From an uncultured bacterium (GTDB lineage: Bacteria; Bacteroidota; Ignavibacteria; UBA10030; BY39): a stretch of DNA of 60,827 nt. The DNA lies in the NCBI GenBank assembly GCA_937967455.1, contig CALCJK010000019.1, forward strand, positions 1-60,827, read 5' to 3'. How positions within the stretch are numbered: the stretch's first letter is position 1; each line of letters opens with the position of its first letter. A program made the translations under genes and the position numbers. Below the pieces are notes generated by a model that was not told the DNA's origin, did not search any database, and worked only from the letters and a program-made list of their open reading frames with translations. This document shows positions 17,721-26,581 of this stretch, in pieces.

Positions 17721-18637
17721 AATTAAAGAGTCGACATCTATTAGGTTTAAAAGGAATGGATCGGAATGAAATAGAATTCATTTTTGATACAGCTTTAAAT
17801 TTCAGAGAAGTACTGGAGAGGCCAATTAAAAAAGTTCCGACTCTTCAGGGGAAAACCATAGTAAATTTGTTTTTTGAAAGCTCAACCCGTACAAGAATTT
17901 CTTTTGAACTTGCCGAAAGACGCCTTTCTGCAGATGTTGTAAATTTTTCGGTATCAGGTAGCAGTGTAGCTAAAGGTGAAACCTTGAAAGATACTGCACG
18001 AAACATTGAAGCGATGAAAATTGATATGGTAGTTATCAGACATTCCTCACCTGGTGCTGCTATGTTTTTAAGTCGTGTATTAAAGTCAAGCATCATTAAT
18101 GCTGGTGATGGAACTCATGAACATCCAACTCAAGCACTACTTGATATGTTTACTATAAAGGAAAAATTTGGTAAAATTGATGGACTAAAAGTTTGTATCG
18201 TTGGCGATATTTTACATAGCCGAGTTGCGCTTTCAAATATATTTGGCTTAAAAACTATGGGTGCTAATGTAGCTGTTTGCGGTCCCAGAACTTTAATACC
18301 CCGTGATTTAGAAAAACTCGGTGTAAAAGTATATTATGATATAAACCAAGCAATCCGTAATTCGGATGTTTTAAATGTTCTAAGAATCCAGCTTGAAAGA
18401 CAGGATAGAGTTTTTTTCCCTTCAATTCGCGAATATCATTTATACTTTGGAATAACAAAGGAAAGAATTGAAAAAAATAATAGAGAAATCATCATCATGC
18501 ATCCAGGACCTATAAATCGAGATGTTGAAATATCTGCTGATGTTGCAGATGGCTCTCAATCTTTAATTTTACAACAGGTTTTAAATGGTGTTGCTGTGCG
18601 TATGGCAGTGCTTTATTTGTTAGGAACACAAAATTAA
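17717..18637 (+). CDS. pyrB: Aspartate carbamoyltransferase catalytic subunit
   Basis: The 306-residue protein carries the carbamoyl-phosphate motif FESSTRTRISFE near residues 53-64, GDGTHEHPTQALLDMF near residue 130, which contacts carbamoyl phosphate, and MHPGPINRDVEI near residue 262 in the aspartate domain. It catalyses carbamoyl phosphate plus aspartate to carbamoyl aspartate, the committed step of UMP synthesis. No regulatory pyrI follows, so control is probably by PyrR attenuation. It is translationally coupled to pyrR (ATGA) and lies 12 bases before pyrC. Confidence 0.96.
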   Translation: MKLKSRHLLGLKGMDRNEIEFIFDTALNFREVLERPIKKVPTLQGKTIVNLFFESSTRTRISFELAERRLSADVVNFSVSGSSVAKGETLKDTARNIEAMKIDMVVIRHSSPGAAMFLSRVLKSSIINAGDGTHEHPTQALLDMFTIKEKFGKIDGLKVCIVGDILHSRVALSNIFGLKTMGANVAVCGPRTLIPRDLEKLGVKVYYDINQAIRNSDVLNVLRIQLERQDRVFFPSIREYHLYFGITKERIEKNNREIIIMHPGPINRDVEISADVADGSQSLILQQVLNGVAVRMAVLYLLGTQN

Positions 18638-18649
18638 AGTGGGACACAT

Positions 18650-19933
18650 ATGAAATTGCTTCTAAAAAATACCAACATAATCAATCCAGCACAAAATCTT
18701 AACACTGTGGCTGATATATTTATTGTGAATGGGATAATTCAAAAAATTGGAAAACAGATCGAATGTGAATCTGATGTGGATGTTTATGATCTTAAAGGAA
18801 AAATAATTGCACCAGGATTTATGGATATGCATGTTCATTTACGCGAACCAGGTTATGAACATAAAGAAACAATCGAAACAGGTTTAGAAGCAGCCGCTCA
18901 GGGTGGATTTACTGCTGTATGTTGTATGCCCAATACTAATCCACCAATAGATGAAGCTTCTGTGGTAAAGTCGATACTTCAAAAAGCAAAAAATGTACTG
19001 AATGGAATAGTTGATTTATATCCAGTTGCTGCCGCTACCAGAGGTCGTGAAGGCAAAGAACTATCGCCAATGATAGAACTATCAGAGGCGGGTGCAATAG
19101 CATTTTCAGACGATGGTTCTACAATATATAACGCGGAAATACTTAGAAGAGCTTTTGAATATTCAAGTATGTTAAATAAAGTAATAATTCAACATCCTGA
19201 GGATCCTGAGCTTTCAAGAAATGGAGTAATAAACGAAGGTGTTATGTCAACAATTTTAGGTTTACCTGGGATTCCATCAATTGCTGAAGAAATAATAATC
19301 GAAAGAGATACAAGAATTTTGGAGTATACTAACGGATATTATCATGCAGCGCATATAAGCACAAAAAACTCGGTTGAGCAAATTCGGAATGCTAAGAAAA
19401 AAGGTTTAAATGTAACTTGTGAAGTAACACCGCATCACTTTACATTAACTGAAGAAGTACTTGGTGATTACGATACAAATGCTAAAATGAAACCACCATT
19501 AAGAACACAAAATGATATTGAAACCCTAATTGATGGGTTGTCAGATGGTACAATTGATGTAATTGCAACTGACCATGCTCCTCACTCATTTGACGAAAAA
19601 GAAGTAGAATTTTTAGCTGCACCATTTGGAATAGTTGGACTTGAAACTGCTGTTGGTCTGGCTTTAACTTATTTGGTAAATAAAAAATTTTTAACAATTG
19701 AGCAATTAATTGAAAAGTTTTCAGTTAATCCAAGAAAAATTTTAAACCTCCCAGTTATAAAAATTGAAGAAGGCGAAAAAGCAAATCTAACAATTATCGA
19801 CATTAATAAAAATTGGACTGTTGACGTTCAAAAATTTAAGTCCAAATCCAAGAATAGTCCATTCCACAATTTTGTATTAATTGGTAAAGCAGTAGGCATA
19901 ATTAATAATTGTAATGTATATTTTTCTGAATAA
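18650..19933 (+). CDS. pyrC: Dihydroorotase (class I)
   Basis: The 427-residue amidohydrolase has the zinc HxH in MDMHVHLREPGYEHKE near residue 60, the substrate-binding CCMPNTNPP near residue 92, metal-binding His in IQHPEDPE near residue 182 and AAHIST near residue 237, and Asp in IATDHAPHSFDEK near residue 309. It interconverts carbamoyl aspartate and dihydroorotate. The length fits the class I form rather than E. coli-type class II. As a hydantoinase/dihydropyrimidinase relative, it might also be asked to substitute for the missing HyuA of the purine cluster, but its motifs are those of ordinary PyrC. It ends the pyr operon; I found no convincing terminator after it. Confidence 0.95.
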   Translation: MKLLLKNTNIINPAQNLNTVADIFIVNGIIQKIGKQIECESDVDVYDLKGKIIAPGFMDMHVHLREPGYEHKETIETGLEAAAQGGFTAVCCMPNTNPPIDEASVVKSILQKAKNVLNGIVDLYPVAAATRGREGKELSPMIELSEAGAIAFSDDGSTIYNAEILRRAFEYSSMLNKVIIQHPEDPELSRNGVINEGVMSTILGLPGIPSIAEEIIIERDTRILEYTNGYYHAAHISTKNSVEQIRNAKKKGLNVTCEVTPHHFTLTEEVLGDYDTNAKMKPPLRTQNDIETLIDGLSDGTIDVIATDHAPHSFDEKEVEFLAAPFGIVGLETAVGLALTYLVNKKFLTIEQLIEKFSVNPRKILNLPVIKIEEGEKANLTIIDINKNWTVDVQKFKSKSKNSPFHNFVLIGKAVGIINNCNVYFSE

Positions 19934-20077
19934 TTCGGATATATTTACATACAATTTTGTTTTTCTAAATTTAGTTACACTGTTTATATGAGCAAATTAG
20001 TTGATTAATATGGAAAATTTTATGGCACAGGATTGGATTAATTTTCCCTTGTGTTAATTAAATGAAAGGATTTTAAA

Positions 20078-20896
20078 ATGAAAAAAACAATTTTAATTGG
20101 AATGTTAATCTTTTTATTTTTTGGTTGTGAGAAAAATTATTATGGTAGCGAATATGAGACTGATTTAGTAGCGCCCTCACCACCTACAGGTTTATATGCG
20201 TCTGCTCGTGATAGTAAAGTAATACTGGAATGGTATCATAATCCTGAAAGAGATGTAGCTGGATATAAAGTCTGGTGGAGTACTTCTTATAGTGGTCGGT
20301 ACCAATATCTTGGTTCAACTTCTACAAATTATTTCGTTGATAGAGGTGCTATAAATGGGAGAACTTATTACTACGCAGTTTCGGCTTACGATTTTAGTGG
20401 AAATGAAAGTCAGCTTAGTAGAGAGGAAGTTTTTGCAACACCAAGACCTGAAGGATATGGCTTGGTTTTATATGATTATCGTACTAATCCTGATAGAGCG
20501 GGTTACGACTTCTCAACATTCTCAGTAGGTCGTTATGACGATCAATATACTGATATATTTTTTGAATATTATAATGGAACGTATTATATGAATGTATGGA
20601 ATGATACGGATATAAAGGATATGGGACCAACAAATTCCCTTTACGACATAGAAATTGCACCTTCAAGCGGTTGGTCACTTACAAAAGATGTTGTACTCGC
20701 AGTAGGACGAACTTATGTTGTCTGGACATATGATGATCACTATGCAAAGTTTCGGGTAATTTCTCTTTCTCCAAATCGCGTTGTTATTGATTGGGCATAT
20801 CAATTGCAAAAGGGTAATCCATATCTGAAAAGAAATGTTAATAGCGAAAATCGTAAGTTAGAAGCTGGTTCTGGTTTAAAGAATCGTGTGAATTGA
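20078..20896 (+). CDS. FN3-domain lipoprotein
   Basis: The 272-residue protein begins with a lipoprotein signal (LIFLFFGC, lipidated Cys at residue 17). A fibronectin type III domain follows at about residues 35-120 (SPPTGLYASARDSKVILEWY, then TYYYAVSAYDFSGNESQLS). The C-terminal half of about 150 residues is tyrosine- and aspartate-rich with no recognised domain. The protein is probably exposed on the cell envelope. It is similar in layout to the FN3 lipoprotein at 38044, and both are followed by a small secreted protein. SD-like GAAAGGA lies 11 bases before the ATG. No enzymatic function is suggested. Confidence 0.75.
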   Translation: MKKTILIGMLIFLFFGCEKNYYGSEYETDLVAPSPPTGLYASARDSKVILEWYHNPERDVAGYKVWWSTSYSGRYQYLGSTSTNYFVDRGAINGRTYYYAVSAYDFSGNESQLSREEVFATPRPEGYGLVLYDYRTNPDRAGYDFSTFSVGRYDDQYTDIFFEYYNGTYYMNVWNDTDIKDMGPTNSLYDIEIAPSSGWSLTKDVVLAVGRTYVVWTYDDHYAKFRVISLSPNRVVIDWAYQLQKGNPYLKRNVNSENRKLEAGSGLKNRVN

Positions 20897-20927
20897 TTTT
20901 TAATCGAATAAAGTGTATTTTTCTAAT

Positions 20928-21350
20928 ATGAAGAAAATCTTTATAAACTTAATTGTTTTGATTTATCTGGTTTCGTTCATCTTATATGCCCAAGAAGAGC
21001 AAATAAAAAATTCAAATAATGAGATATTTAAGCTGATAGAACAGGGTATAAAAAGTTCTGACATCTCTTTATTTTCTGGTTATTTGGGAAAGCAGGTTTA
21101 TTTGAATTTAAAGTCCGGTGAAACGGGTTACTTTAGTTCAAATCAAGCTTATTATATTTTACAAAATTATATCTCCAACAGAAAAATTATAGACTTTAAT
21201 TTTAATTCATTTGGTTACGCAGATAAAATTCCATTTGCTGTTGGAAATCTTGTATTTAAGTTTAAAGGGAATCACATCTTTACGCAGGTTTATGTCTCAC
21301 TTACCCTTCAAGAAACTAAATGGGTTATAGATAAAATTAATATTTATTAA
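20928..21350 (+). CDS. Secreted DUF4783-type protein
   Basis: The 140-residue protein has a signal peptide (hydrophobic residues 4-18 ending at YAQ). The remainder resembles the DUF4783 family common in Bacteroidota, a small NTF2-like alpha-beta fold. I chose the ATG at 20928 because it places the signal peptide at the N-terminus; a GTG at 20913 would add five residues. The gene ends 6 bases before the histidine kinase gene, so the two are probably cotranscribed. A ligand-binding or envelope role is possible; no function is established for the family to my knowledge. Confidence 0.7.
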   Translation: MKKIFINLIVLIYLVSFILYAQEEQIKNSNNEIFKLIEQGIKSSDISLFSGYLGKQVYLNLKSGETGYFSSNQAYYILQNYISNRKIIDFNFNSFGYADKIPFAVGNLVFKFKGNHIFTQVYVSLTLQETKWVIDKINIY

Positions 21351-21356
21351 ATCCAG

Positions 21357-24300
21357 ATGTTAACTGGAAATTTCAACTTTAAAAACCTTCTTATTAAAAA
21401 AAAATATTTTTATGTTTTATTTACAAATTTATTTTTAATTTTATTCGTCTTAGTTGCTGAATATTTTTTTTCCTATAATATTAATCAAAACTGGGAGAAA
21501 ATAATTAATGAAAGGGATAAAGATTTTGAACAAGAAGTAAAATCAAAAATTCTTAAATATCAAGAAGAACTGATTGATAATTATAATCAAATACAAAAAA
21601 AGATCAGTGTCCATAATACACAAAAAGATTTGTTCGAGGTTTTTGATGCTGTTAAAAATAAAAATATAAGTGTAAATTTATATAATTCAGATGGTAAATT
21701 AATTGCATGGAAAAAACCACTTACATTGTTTAACAATGATAGATTTAAAAGTTCAAGATACTTTTTTATTTCATCCAGTAACATATATAAATTCCTTAAT
21801 TATTCCTCACCTGTTATAATTGACGATAGTACAATAGTTTATTTGATACTCAGTTCTTTGTTGGATTATAATTTTCCAATCAGCAATCGTTTTATATCTA
21901 TTGACCCGAATCAAAAAATTTTTACAAGGGAATTGAAAAGGAATATATATTTTATAGAAAATTTAATTAATAATATTGATAGAAAAGCAAAGTTTGTAGA
22001 AATCCCATCTTTAAGTTCAAACAATTCAAAATTGGGTTTCGTCCAATATTATCCACTTACAAAAGATGACCTTATAGATGAAACTGAATTTTACTTTAAA
22101 TTAATAAAGGTATTTCTGCTTCTTTCTTTAGGGGTAATCTTATCTATTATGTTTTATGAAATAATTACAATGAATATTGTATCACCTCTTAAAGAATTTA
22201 TTTTTATTATCGGTTTATGGATTTTTAGATACTTTATACTCTTTCTTGGATTTCCATCAGAGTTTTTTAATGGCAGTATATTCAATCCGTTGTATTTTGC
22301 ATCTGACTTTGGATATGGAATAGCAAAGTCGGGTGGCGAATTGCTAATAACGTCTATAACACTTTTTATCAGTGTAATAAATCTATCAACTATTTTTCAC
22401 AATTTTAAAAAAATAAAATTATTTTCTTCTAATTCATCAATTTTAAAGACTATTATTGTTGTAATATTGTTAACGATAGTTTTGTTTTTGCTTAGAGGAT
22501 ACATAGCGATAATTATTAGTGCAGTGCGGGATTCTAATCTTAATTATTTTCAACAAACAGAAATTATACCATCTTTTGAAAAAATTGTAATGTTTGTAAA
22601 TTTAATTTTAATTACTATTTCTTGTGTTGTTTTGTCCTTGCATCTTATAAAACTTTCTTATCAGCTTTTAAAAAGAAATCAAAACCAAATTTTAATTTGG
22701 ATTAAACTGAGCTTAATTTCAATATTTGTAGTTTTGCTTTATGGAATACACCCAAATCCATTAGCAAATTTATCCGAACGGTTAGGTATAACTTTTGGAT
22801 TTCTAATTTTAAGTTATTTCTTAAAAGATTTTAAAAGCATCTTTGAAAATACAAAATATTCTTTCATTCTAATTCTTACTTCTGTAATATTGCTTAGTTT
22901 TCTACTTAATTCAAAAATAAATCAGGCAAGAGAAAATAAATTAATTGATATAGCAAAACAGATGTCGCAACCCTTTGATGACTGGATGGCTTTTATAGTG
23001 GATGAGGCGTTGAATCAAATGGTAAGCAGTAATTTTATACAGGCGAATAATATAGCCGAAAAAGATCTGGCTTTTAATTTATGGGCAAAAAGTATTTTAA
23101 GTCAAAAAGGTTACGACTGTAAGTTAATGATCGTAGATACTAACTTAAGAGTGATAAGTAAATTTGGTATTGGTTCGTTAGTTAATGATACAATTAAGTT
23201 AGAATCCTTAACAGCTAAGAGGGTTGTAAAGGTACAGGAGATTTCTTTATCAAAAGGAGGCTTAAAGTATTACTCAGGATATACTCCAATTTATGACAAT
23301 TCTCAAAGAATTATAGGAGCGATTTATTTAGATGTTGCCACTTCAAGAAGCGAATTATTAGAACCTAATTATTCTAATATACTTCTACTAGATAAATATG
23401 AGAGAGATTACTTTTTTTATAGAACTTTCTATAACGAGTTTAAAGATGGTTATCTGATCTATTCAACAAATCCTGAGTTCCCAATCACCTATAAAATTCA
23501 GGAAGAAGTTTTAGAAAATATTGACTGGATTAATCAAAAATTTTCTGTTAAAGATGAATTTATAAATAACAAATTTTATAAAACAGTTTATGTAAAACCG
23601 GATTATAATGATTTAATTATTAGTGTTAATGTTGAAATTCCAGGATGGAAAAAATTTGAAATATTAAGACTCTTTATTTACCTGATAACAATTTCTGTTT
23701 TATTTTATTTTTTAATATTATTCAAAGAATTTAAGAGTATCTATCAGATATCTTTTTTCACGAAGTTACTTTTAACATTTATAATTGTCTCCATTATACC
23801 GCTTCTAATTTATAGTTATTATAGCAATATTTATACGGAAGAAAGAATGCTGTCTATAATAAAAAATAATTTAGTAAATGAAACGGAGTTAATTACAAAG
23901 TATTTGGAGACTTATGAGTCTGTTTCTCTTAATGAAATAGTTTCAAAAATAACTGATGAATTTTGTGAAGAAATTAGTAAAAAAACAGGTATAGATTTTT
24001 TCTTTTATTCAAATGCAACTTGTACTGGAAGCAGCTTACCTGAATTACTTCAAGCAGAGTTAATCAGTAAGGTGATGAGTGAAGGCGCATATAGAAATAT
24101 TATACTTGAAGGTAGAAGATTCTTTTCCGAGCTACAAAATATAGGGTCATTGAATTATTATGCGGGTTATAGACCTTTGATGGATTTTTCAGGAAATATT
24201 ACTGGTGTGATTTCAGTTTTAACTCTGTCAAAAATTGGATTCCTTGAAGAAGAAATTGCAGGAAAAAATATCTATATGTTTGCAATTTATTTTATTGTTT

Positions 24301-25202
24301 TAATATTGGTTTTTGGTGCCGGAATTTTATTATCCAAACAAATAACACTACCATTAAAGAAACTTGTTGATTACACAAAAATTGTTGCAGATGGAAATTT
24401 AGAAGTTAAAATTAAAAGTCACCGTCAGGATGAAATTGGGAAACTTGAAAATGCATTTGATAAAATGACCGCTGAATTAAAACAAAAGAGAGATGAATTG
24501 ATTAAATATGAGAAGGAAATTGCCTGGAAAGAGATGGCTAAGCAAGTAGCACACGAAATTAAAAATCCTCTGACTCCTATTAAACTATCTATTCAACAGG
24601 TATATAGAGCCTATAAGGATGGTGCAAAAAATTTTGGTGAAATATTTCAACAAGCTTATGAAATGATATCCGAGCAAATTGAAACACTGAATAGAATAGC
24701 TTCTGAGTTTTCAAATTTTGCGAGGATGCCAGCAAGAAAATTGGAATTATGTTCAGTAAACGAGTTAATTGATGAGGCGATTCAATTGTTTATACAATAT
24801 CAAGGTATCAGTTTTATTAAAAACTATTGTGATCAAAATTTACAGGTTATTGCTGATAAAGATGAACTCAGACGAGCTTTTATAAATATTATACGTAACT
24901 CTGTACAGGCAATTGGAAATAAGGGAAGAATTGAGGTAATTACAGAAAAACAAAATGACCAAATTACAATTAGTATTTCAGATAATGGTCCAGGAATTCC
25001 AGACGAAATTGCTGAAAGAATTTTTGAACCTAATTTTTCAACAAAATCAGATGGAATGGGTTTGGGATTGGCAATTGTTAAAAGAACTATAGAAGACTTG
25101 AATGGAGAAATTTCTTTTTCTACTAAAGTTGGAGAGGGTACAAAATTTATAATAAAACTCAAGATAATAGAAAGTGAAAGCAATTCCAATAATAAAATCT
25201 AA
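21357..25202 (+). CDS. Large multi-pass NtrY-like sensor histidine kinase
   Basis: The 1281-residue membrane kinase has an N-terminal membrane helix (residues 15-35), an extracytoplasmic region to about 240, a cluster of about eight further membrane helices between 245 and 530, a second periplasmic sensor-like region (530-750) and more helices near 765-815 and 975-1000. A HAMP domain follows (LPLKKLVDYTKIVADGNLEV). The dimerisation domain has phospho-acceptor His1066 in VAHEIKNPLTPIKLS. The ATPase domain has ELRRAFINIIRNSVQA, DNGPGIPDEIAE and GMGLGLAIVKR. The HEIKNPLTPI pattern is typical of NtrY-type kinases. No response regulator gene lies nearby. Its 3' end overlaps pgeF by 29 bases. Confidence 0.88.
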   Translation: MLTGNFNFKNLLIKKKYFYVLFTNLFLILFVLVAEYFFSYNINQNWEKIINERDKDFEQEVKSKILKYQEELIDNYNQIQKKISVHNTQKDLFEVFDAVKNKNISVNLYNSDGKLIAWKKPLTLFNNDRFKSSRYFFISSSNIYKFLNYSSPVIIDDSTIVYLILSSLLDYNFPISNRFISIDPNQKIFTRELKRNIYFIENLINNIDRKAKFVEIPSLSSNNSKLGFVQYYPLTKDDLIDETEFYFKLIKVFLLLSLGVILSIMFYEIITMNIVSPLKEFIFIIGLWIFRYFILFLGFPSEFFNGSIFNPLYFASDFGYGIAKSGGELLITSITLFISVINLSTIFHNFKKIKLFSSNSSILKTIIVVILLTIVLFLLRGYIAIIISAVRDSNLNYFQQTEIIPSFEKIVMFVNLILITISCVVLSLHLIKLSYQLLKRNQNQILIWIKLSLISIFVVLLYGIHPNPLANLSERLGITFGFLILSYFLKDFKSIFENTKYSFILILTSVILLSFLLNSKINQARENKLIDIAKQMSQPFDDWMAFIVDEALNQMVSSNFIQANNIAEKDLAFNLWAKSILSQKGYDCKLMIVDTNLRVISKFGIGSLVNDTIKLESLTAKRVVKVQEISLSKGGLKYYSGYTPIYDNSQRIIGAIYLDVATSRSELLEPNYSNILLLDKYERDYFFYRTFYNEFKDGYLIYSTNPEFPITYKIQEEVLENIDWINQKFSVKDEFINNKFYKTVYVKPDYNDLIISVNVEIPGWKKFEILRLFIYLITISVLFYFLILFKEFKSIYQISFFTKLLLTFIIVSIIPLLIYSYYSNIYTEERMLSIIKNNLVNETELITKYLETYESVSLNEIVSKITDEFCEEISKKTGIDFFFYSNATCTGSSLPELLQAELISKVMSEGAYRNIILEGRRFFSELQNIGSLNYYAGYRPLMDFSGNITGVISVLTLSKIGFLEEEIAGKNIYMFAIYFIVLILVFGAGILLSKQITLPLKKLVDYTKIVADGNLEVKIKSHRQDEIGKLENAFDKMTAELKQKRDELIKYEKEIAWKEMAKQVAHEIKNPLTPIKLSIQQVYRAYKDGAKNFGEIFQQAYEMISEQIETLNRIASEFSNFARMPARKLELCSVNELIDEAIQLFIQYQGISFIKNYCDQNLQVIADKDELRRAFINIIRNSVQAIGNKGRIEVITEKQNDQITISISDNGPGIPDEIAERIFEPNFSTKSDGMGLGLAIVKRTIEDLNGEISFSTKVGEGTKFIIKLKIIESESNSNNKI

Positions 25203-25914
25203 ATTGTTTGGTTTTTATGAGCAGATAGTATTTGGTTTTAGTACACGTATAGGTGGCGTAAGTCCGGATCCGTATGGTATGAACTTAAGCTTTAATGTTG
25301 GAGATGAATATATTAACGTTCTTAAAAATCGGGAAAAATTTTTTGGTGAATTAAAAATTGGATTAGATGAGCTTGCAATACCGCGTCAGGTTCAGGGAAA
25401 TACGGTAAAAAGAGTCTTTATTCAGGGTGGTTACGATAATTGTGATGGATTGATTACAAATTCGTATGGTGTGTTTTTGACTATCAGCACTGCAGATTGT
25501 TTGCCTGTTTTTCTTTTTGATCCTGTTTCAAAATCAATAGGTGCTGTGCATGCTGGTTGGAGAGGATTGTTGTTAAATATAATTCCCAATGCTATTAATA
25601 TGATGTGGAAGGAGTTCCAGAGCTTTCCGGAAAATATTAAAGTATTTATTGGACCTGCAGCTGGAGTTTGTTGTTATGAAGTTCAGGATGATGTAGCCTC
25701 AAAGTTTCCTGACGAAATTAAAATCAATTCCATGAAGAAATTTTTAGACCTGAAACTTTTAGCTAAGAAACAATTGATAAATTCAGGAGTGAATGAAAAA
25801 AATATTGAAGTTTCTGAATATTGTACAATATGTAATTCTGAACTCTTTCATTCTTATCGTAGAGATAGAGAGAGAGCAGGACGAATGATGGGAGTTATAG
25901 GTTTAGTGAGGTAA
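25174..25914 (+). CDS. pgeF: PgeF/YfiH/LACC1 family purine-nucleoside enzyme (formerly polyphenol oxidase)
   Basis: The 246-residue protein shows the conserved metal site of the laccase-domain family: Cys-containing STADCLPVFLFD near residue 108, AVHAGWRGLLLNI near residue 127 (metal His) and GPAAGVCCYEV near residue 165. Family members act on adenosine and other purine nucleosides (phosphorylase and deaminase activities); YfiH in E. coli also edits peptidoglycan precursors. It begins with GTG inside the last 29 bases of the histidine kinase gene, in a different frame, so translation is probably coupled. It converges on the rpiB-like gene with a 10-base gap. A role in purine salvage would connect with the purine cluster at 1560-10930, but this is inference. 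Confidence 0.87.
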   Translation: MKAIPIIKSKLFGFYEQIVFGFSTRIGGVSPDPYGMNLSFNVGDEYINVLKNREKFFGELKIGLDELAIPRQVQGNTVKRVFIQGGYDNCDGLITNSYGVFLTISTADCLPVFLFDPVSKSIGAVHAGWRGLLLNIIPNAINMMWKEFQSFPENIKVFIGPAAGVCCYEVQDDVASKFPDEIKINSMKKFLDLKLLAKKQLINSGVNEKNIEVSEYCTICNSELFHSYRRDRERAGRMMGVIGLVR

Positions 25915-25924
25915 TTAAATTTTT

Positions 25925-26572
25925 TTAACTCTTACGATACCTGATGTCTATGTCGTTAATTTTATCAATTCTTTTTTGATGTCGACCACCAGCAAATTCA
26001 GTATTCAGGAAAATATTAACGATGTTTTTTGCAAGGTCTAAGCCTAATATTCTTCCTCCTAAAGTTAAAATATTTGCATCGTTATGTTCTCGAGAACTTT
26101 TTGCTGCGAATTCACTCTGGCAGGCTGCAGCGCGAATTCCACTTATTTTGTTTGCAACCATAGCTGAAGCTACCCCTACTGCATCAATCATAATTCCTTT
26201 TTCTACATCACCTGAAGAAACAAGCTTTGCTACTGCAAATGCAAAATCGGGATAATCACATGGTTCTTCAGAAGTTGTGCCAATGTCTACTACTGAATAT
26301 CCAAGTTCTTCAATGTATGTTTTTAGTTTTTCTTTAAGTTGAAATCCACCATGATCGCTACCAATTGCAATTTTCCCTTTGTATTTTGGTTTTTCCTTTT
26401 TTGTTTCTGTAATATCTGCTTTTGTCTCGGCTAATTGTTCAATTGTTACTCCCAAACTTTTTGCAGTATCTTTTGCGGCAGAGGTAACTACAATGTTACT
26501 TGAGATTTTTATTGTTTTATTTCCTTTTTTTGCAGCTTCTTTAATATCCTTTTCAGATAAAACTCTTTTCAT
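25925..26572 (-). CDS. RpiB/LacAB-type sugar-phosphate isomerase with altered active-site loop and N-terminal extension
   Basis: The C-terminal 150 residues match RpiB: IAIGSDHGGFQLKEKL near residue 68, SREHNDANILTLGGR near 165 and GGRHQKRIDKI near 195. The usual CGTGIG loop is replaced by DAVGVA (Asp130 where the catalytic Cys would sit). About 60 residues precede the isomerase domain (LSEKDIKEAAKKGNKTIKIS...), an extension not found in E. coli RpiB. Such variants occur in some other bacteria as I recall, and may use an acidic residue as base or act on another sugar phosphate. I chose the ATG at 26572, preceded by AGAGG; a GTG two codons upstream is less likely. Confidence 0.8.
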   Translation of the reverse strand: MKRVLSEKDIKEAAKKGNKTIKISSNIVVTSAAKDTAKSLGVTIEQLAETKADITETKKEKPKYKGKIAIGSDHGGFQLKEKLKTYIEELGYSVVDIGTTSEEPCDYPDFAFAVAKLVSSGDVEKGIMIDAVGVASAMVANKISGIRAAACQSEFAAKSSREHNDANILTLGGRILGLDLAKNIVNIFLNTEFAGGRHQKRIDKINDIDIRYRKS

Positions 26573-26581
26573 AATCACCTC

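Noticed and set aside
20012-20047. GGAAAATT...AATTTTCC inverted repeat after pyrC, considered as a terminator.
   Set aside because: Only 8 pairs, mostly A-T, with a 20-base loop and no T-tract.
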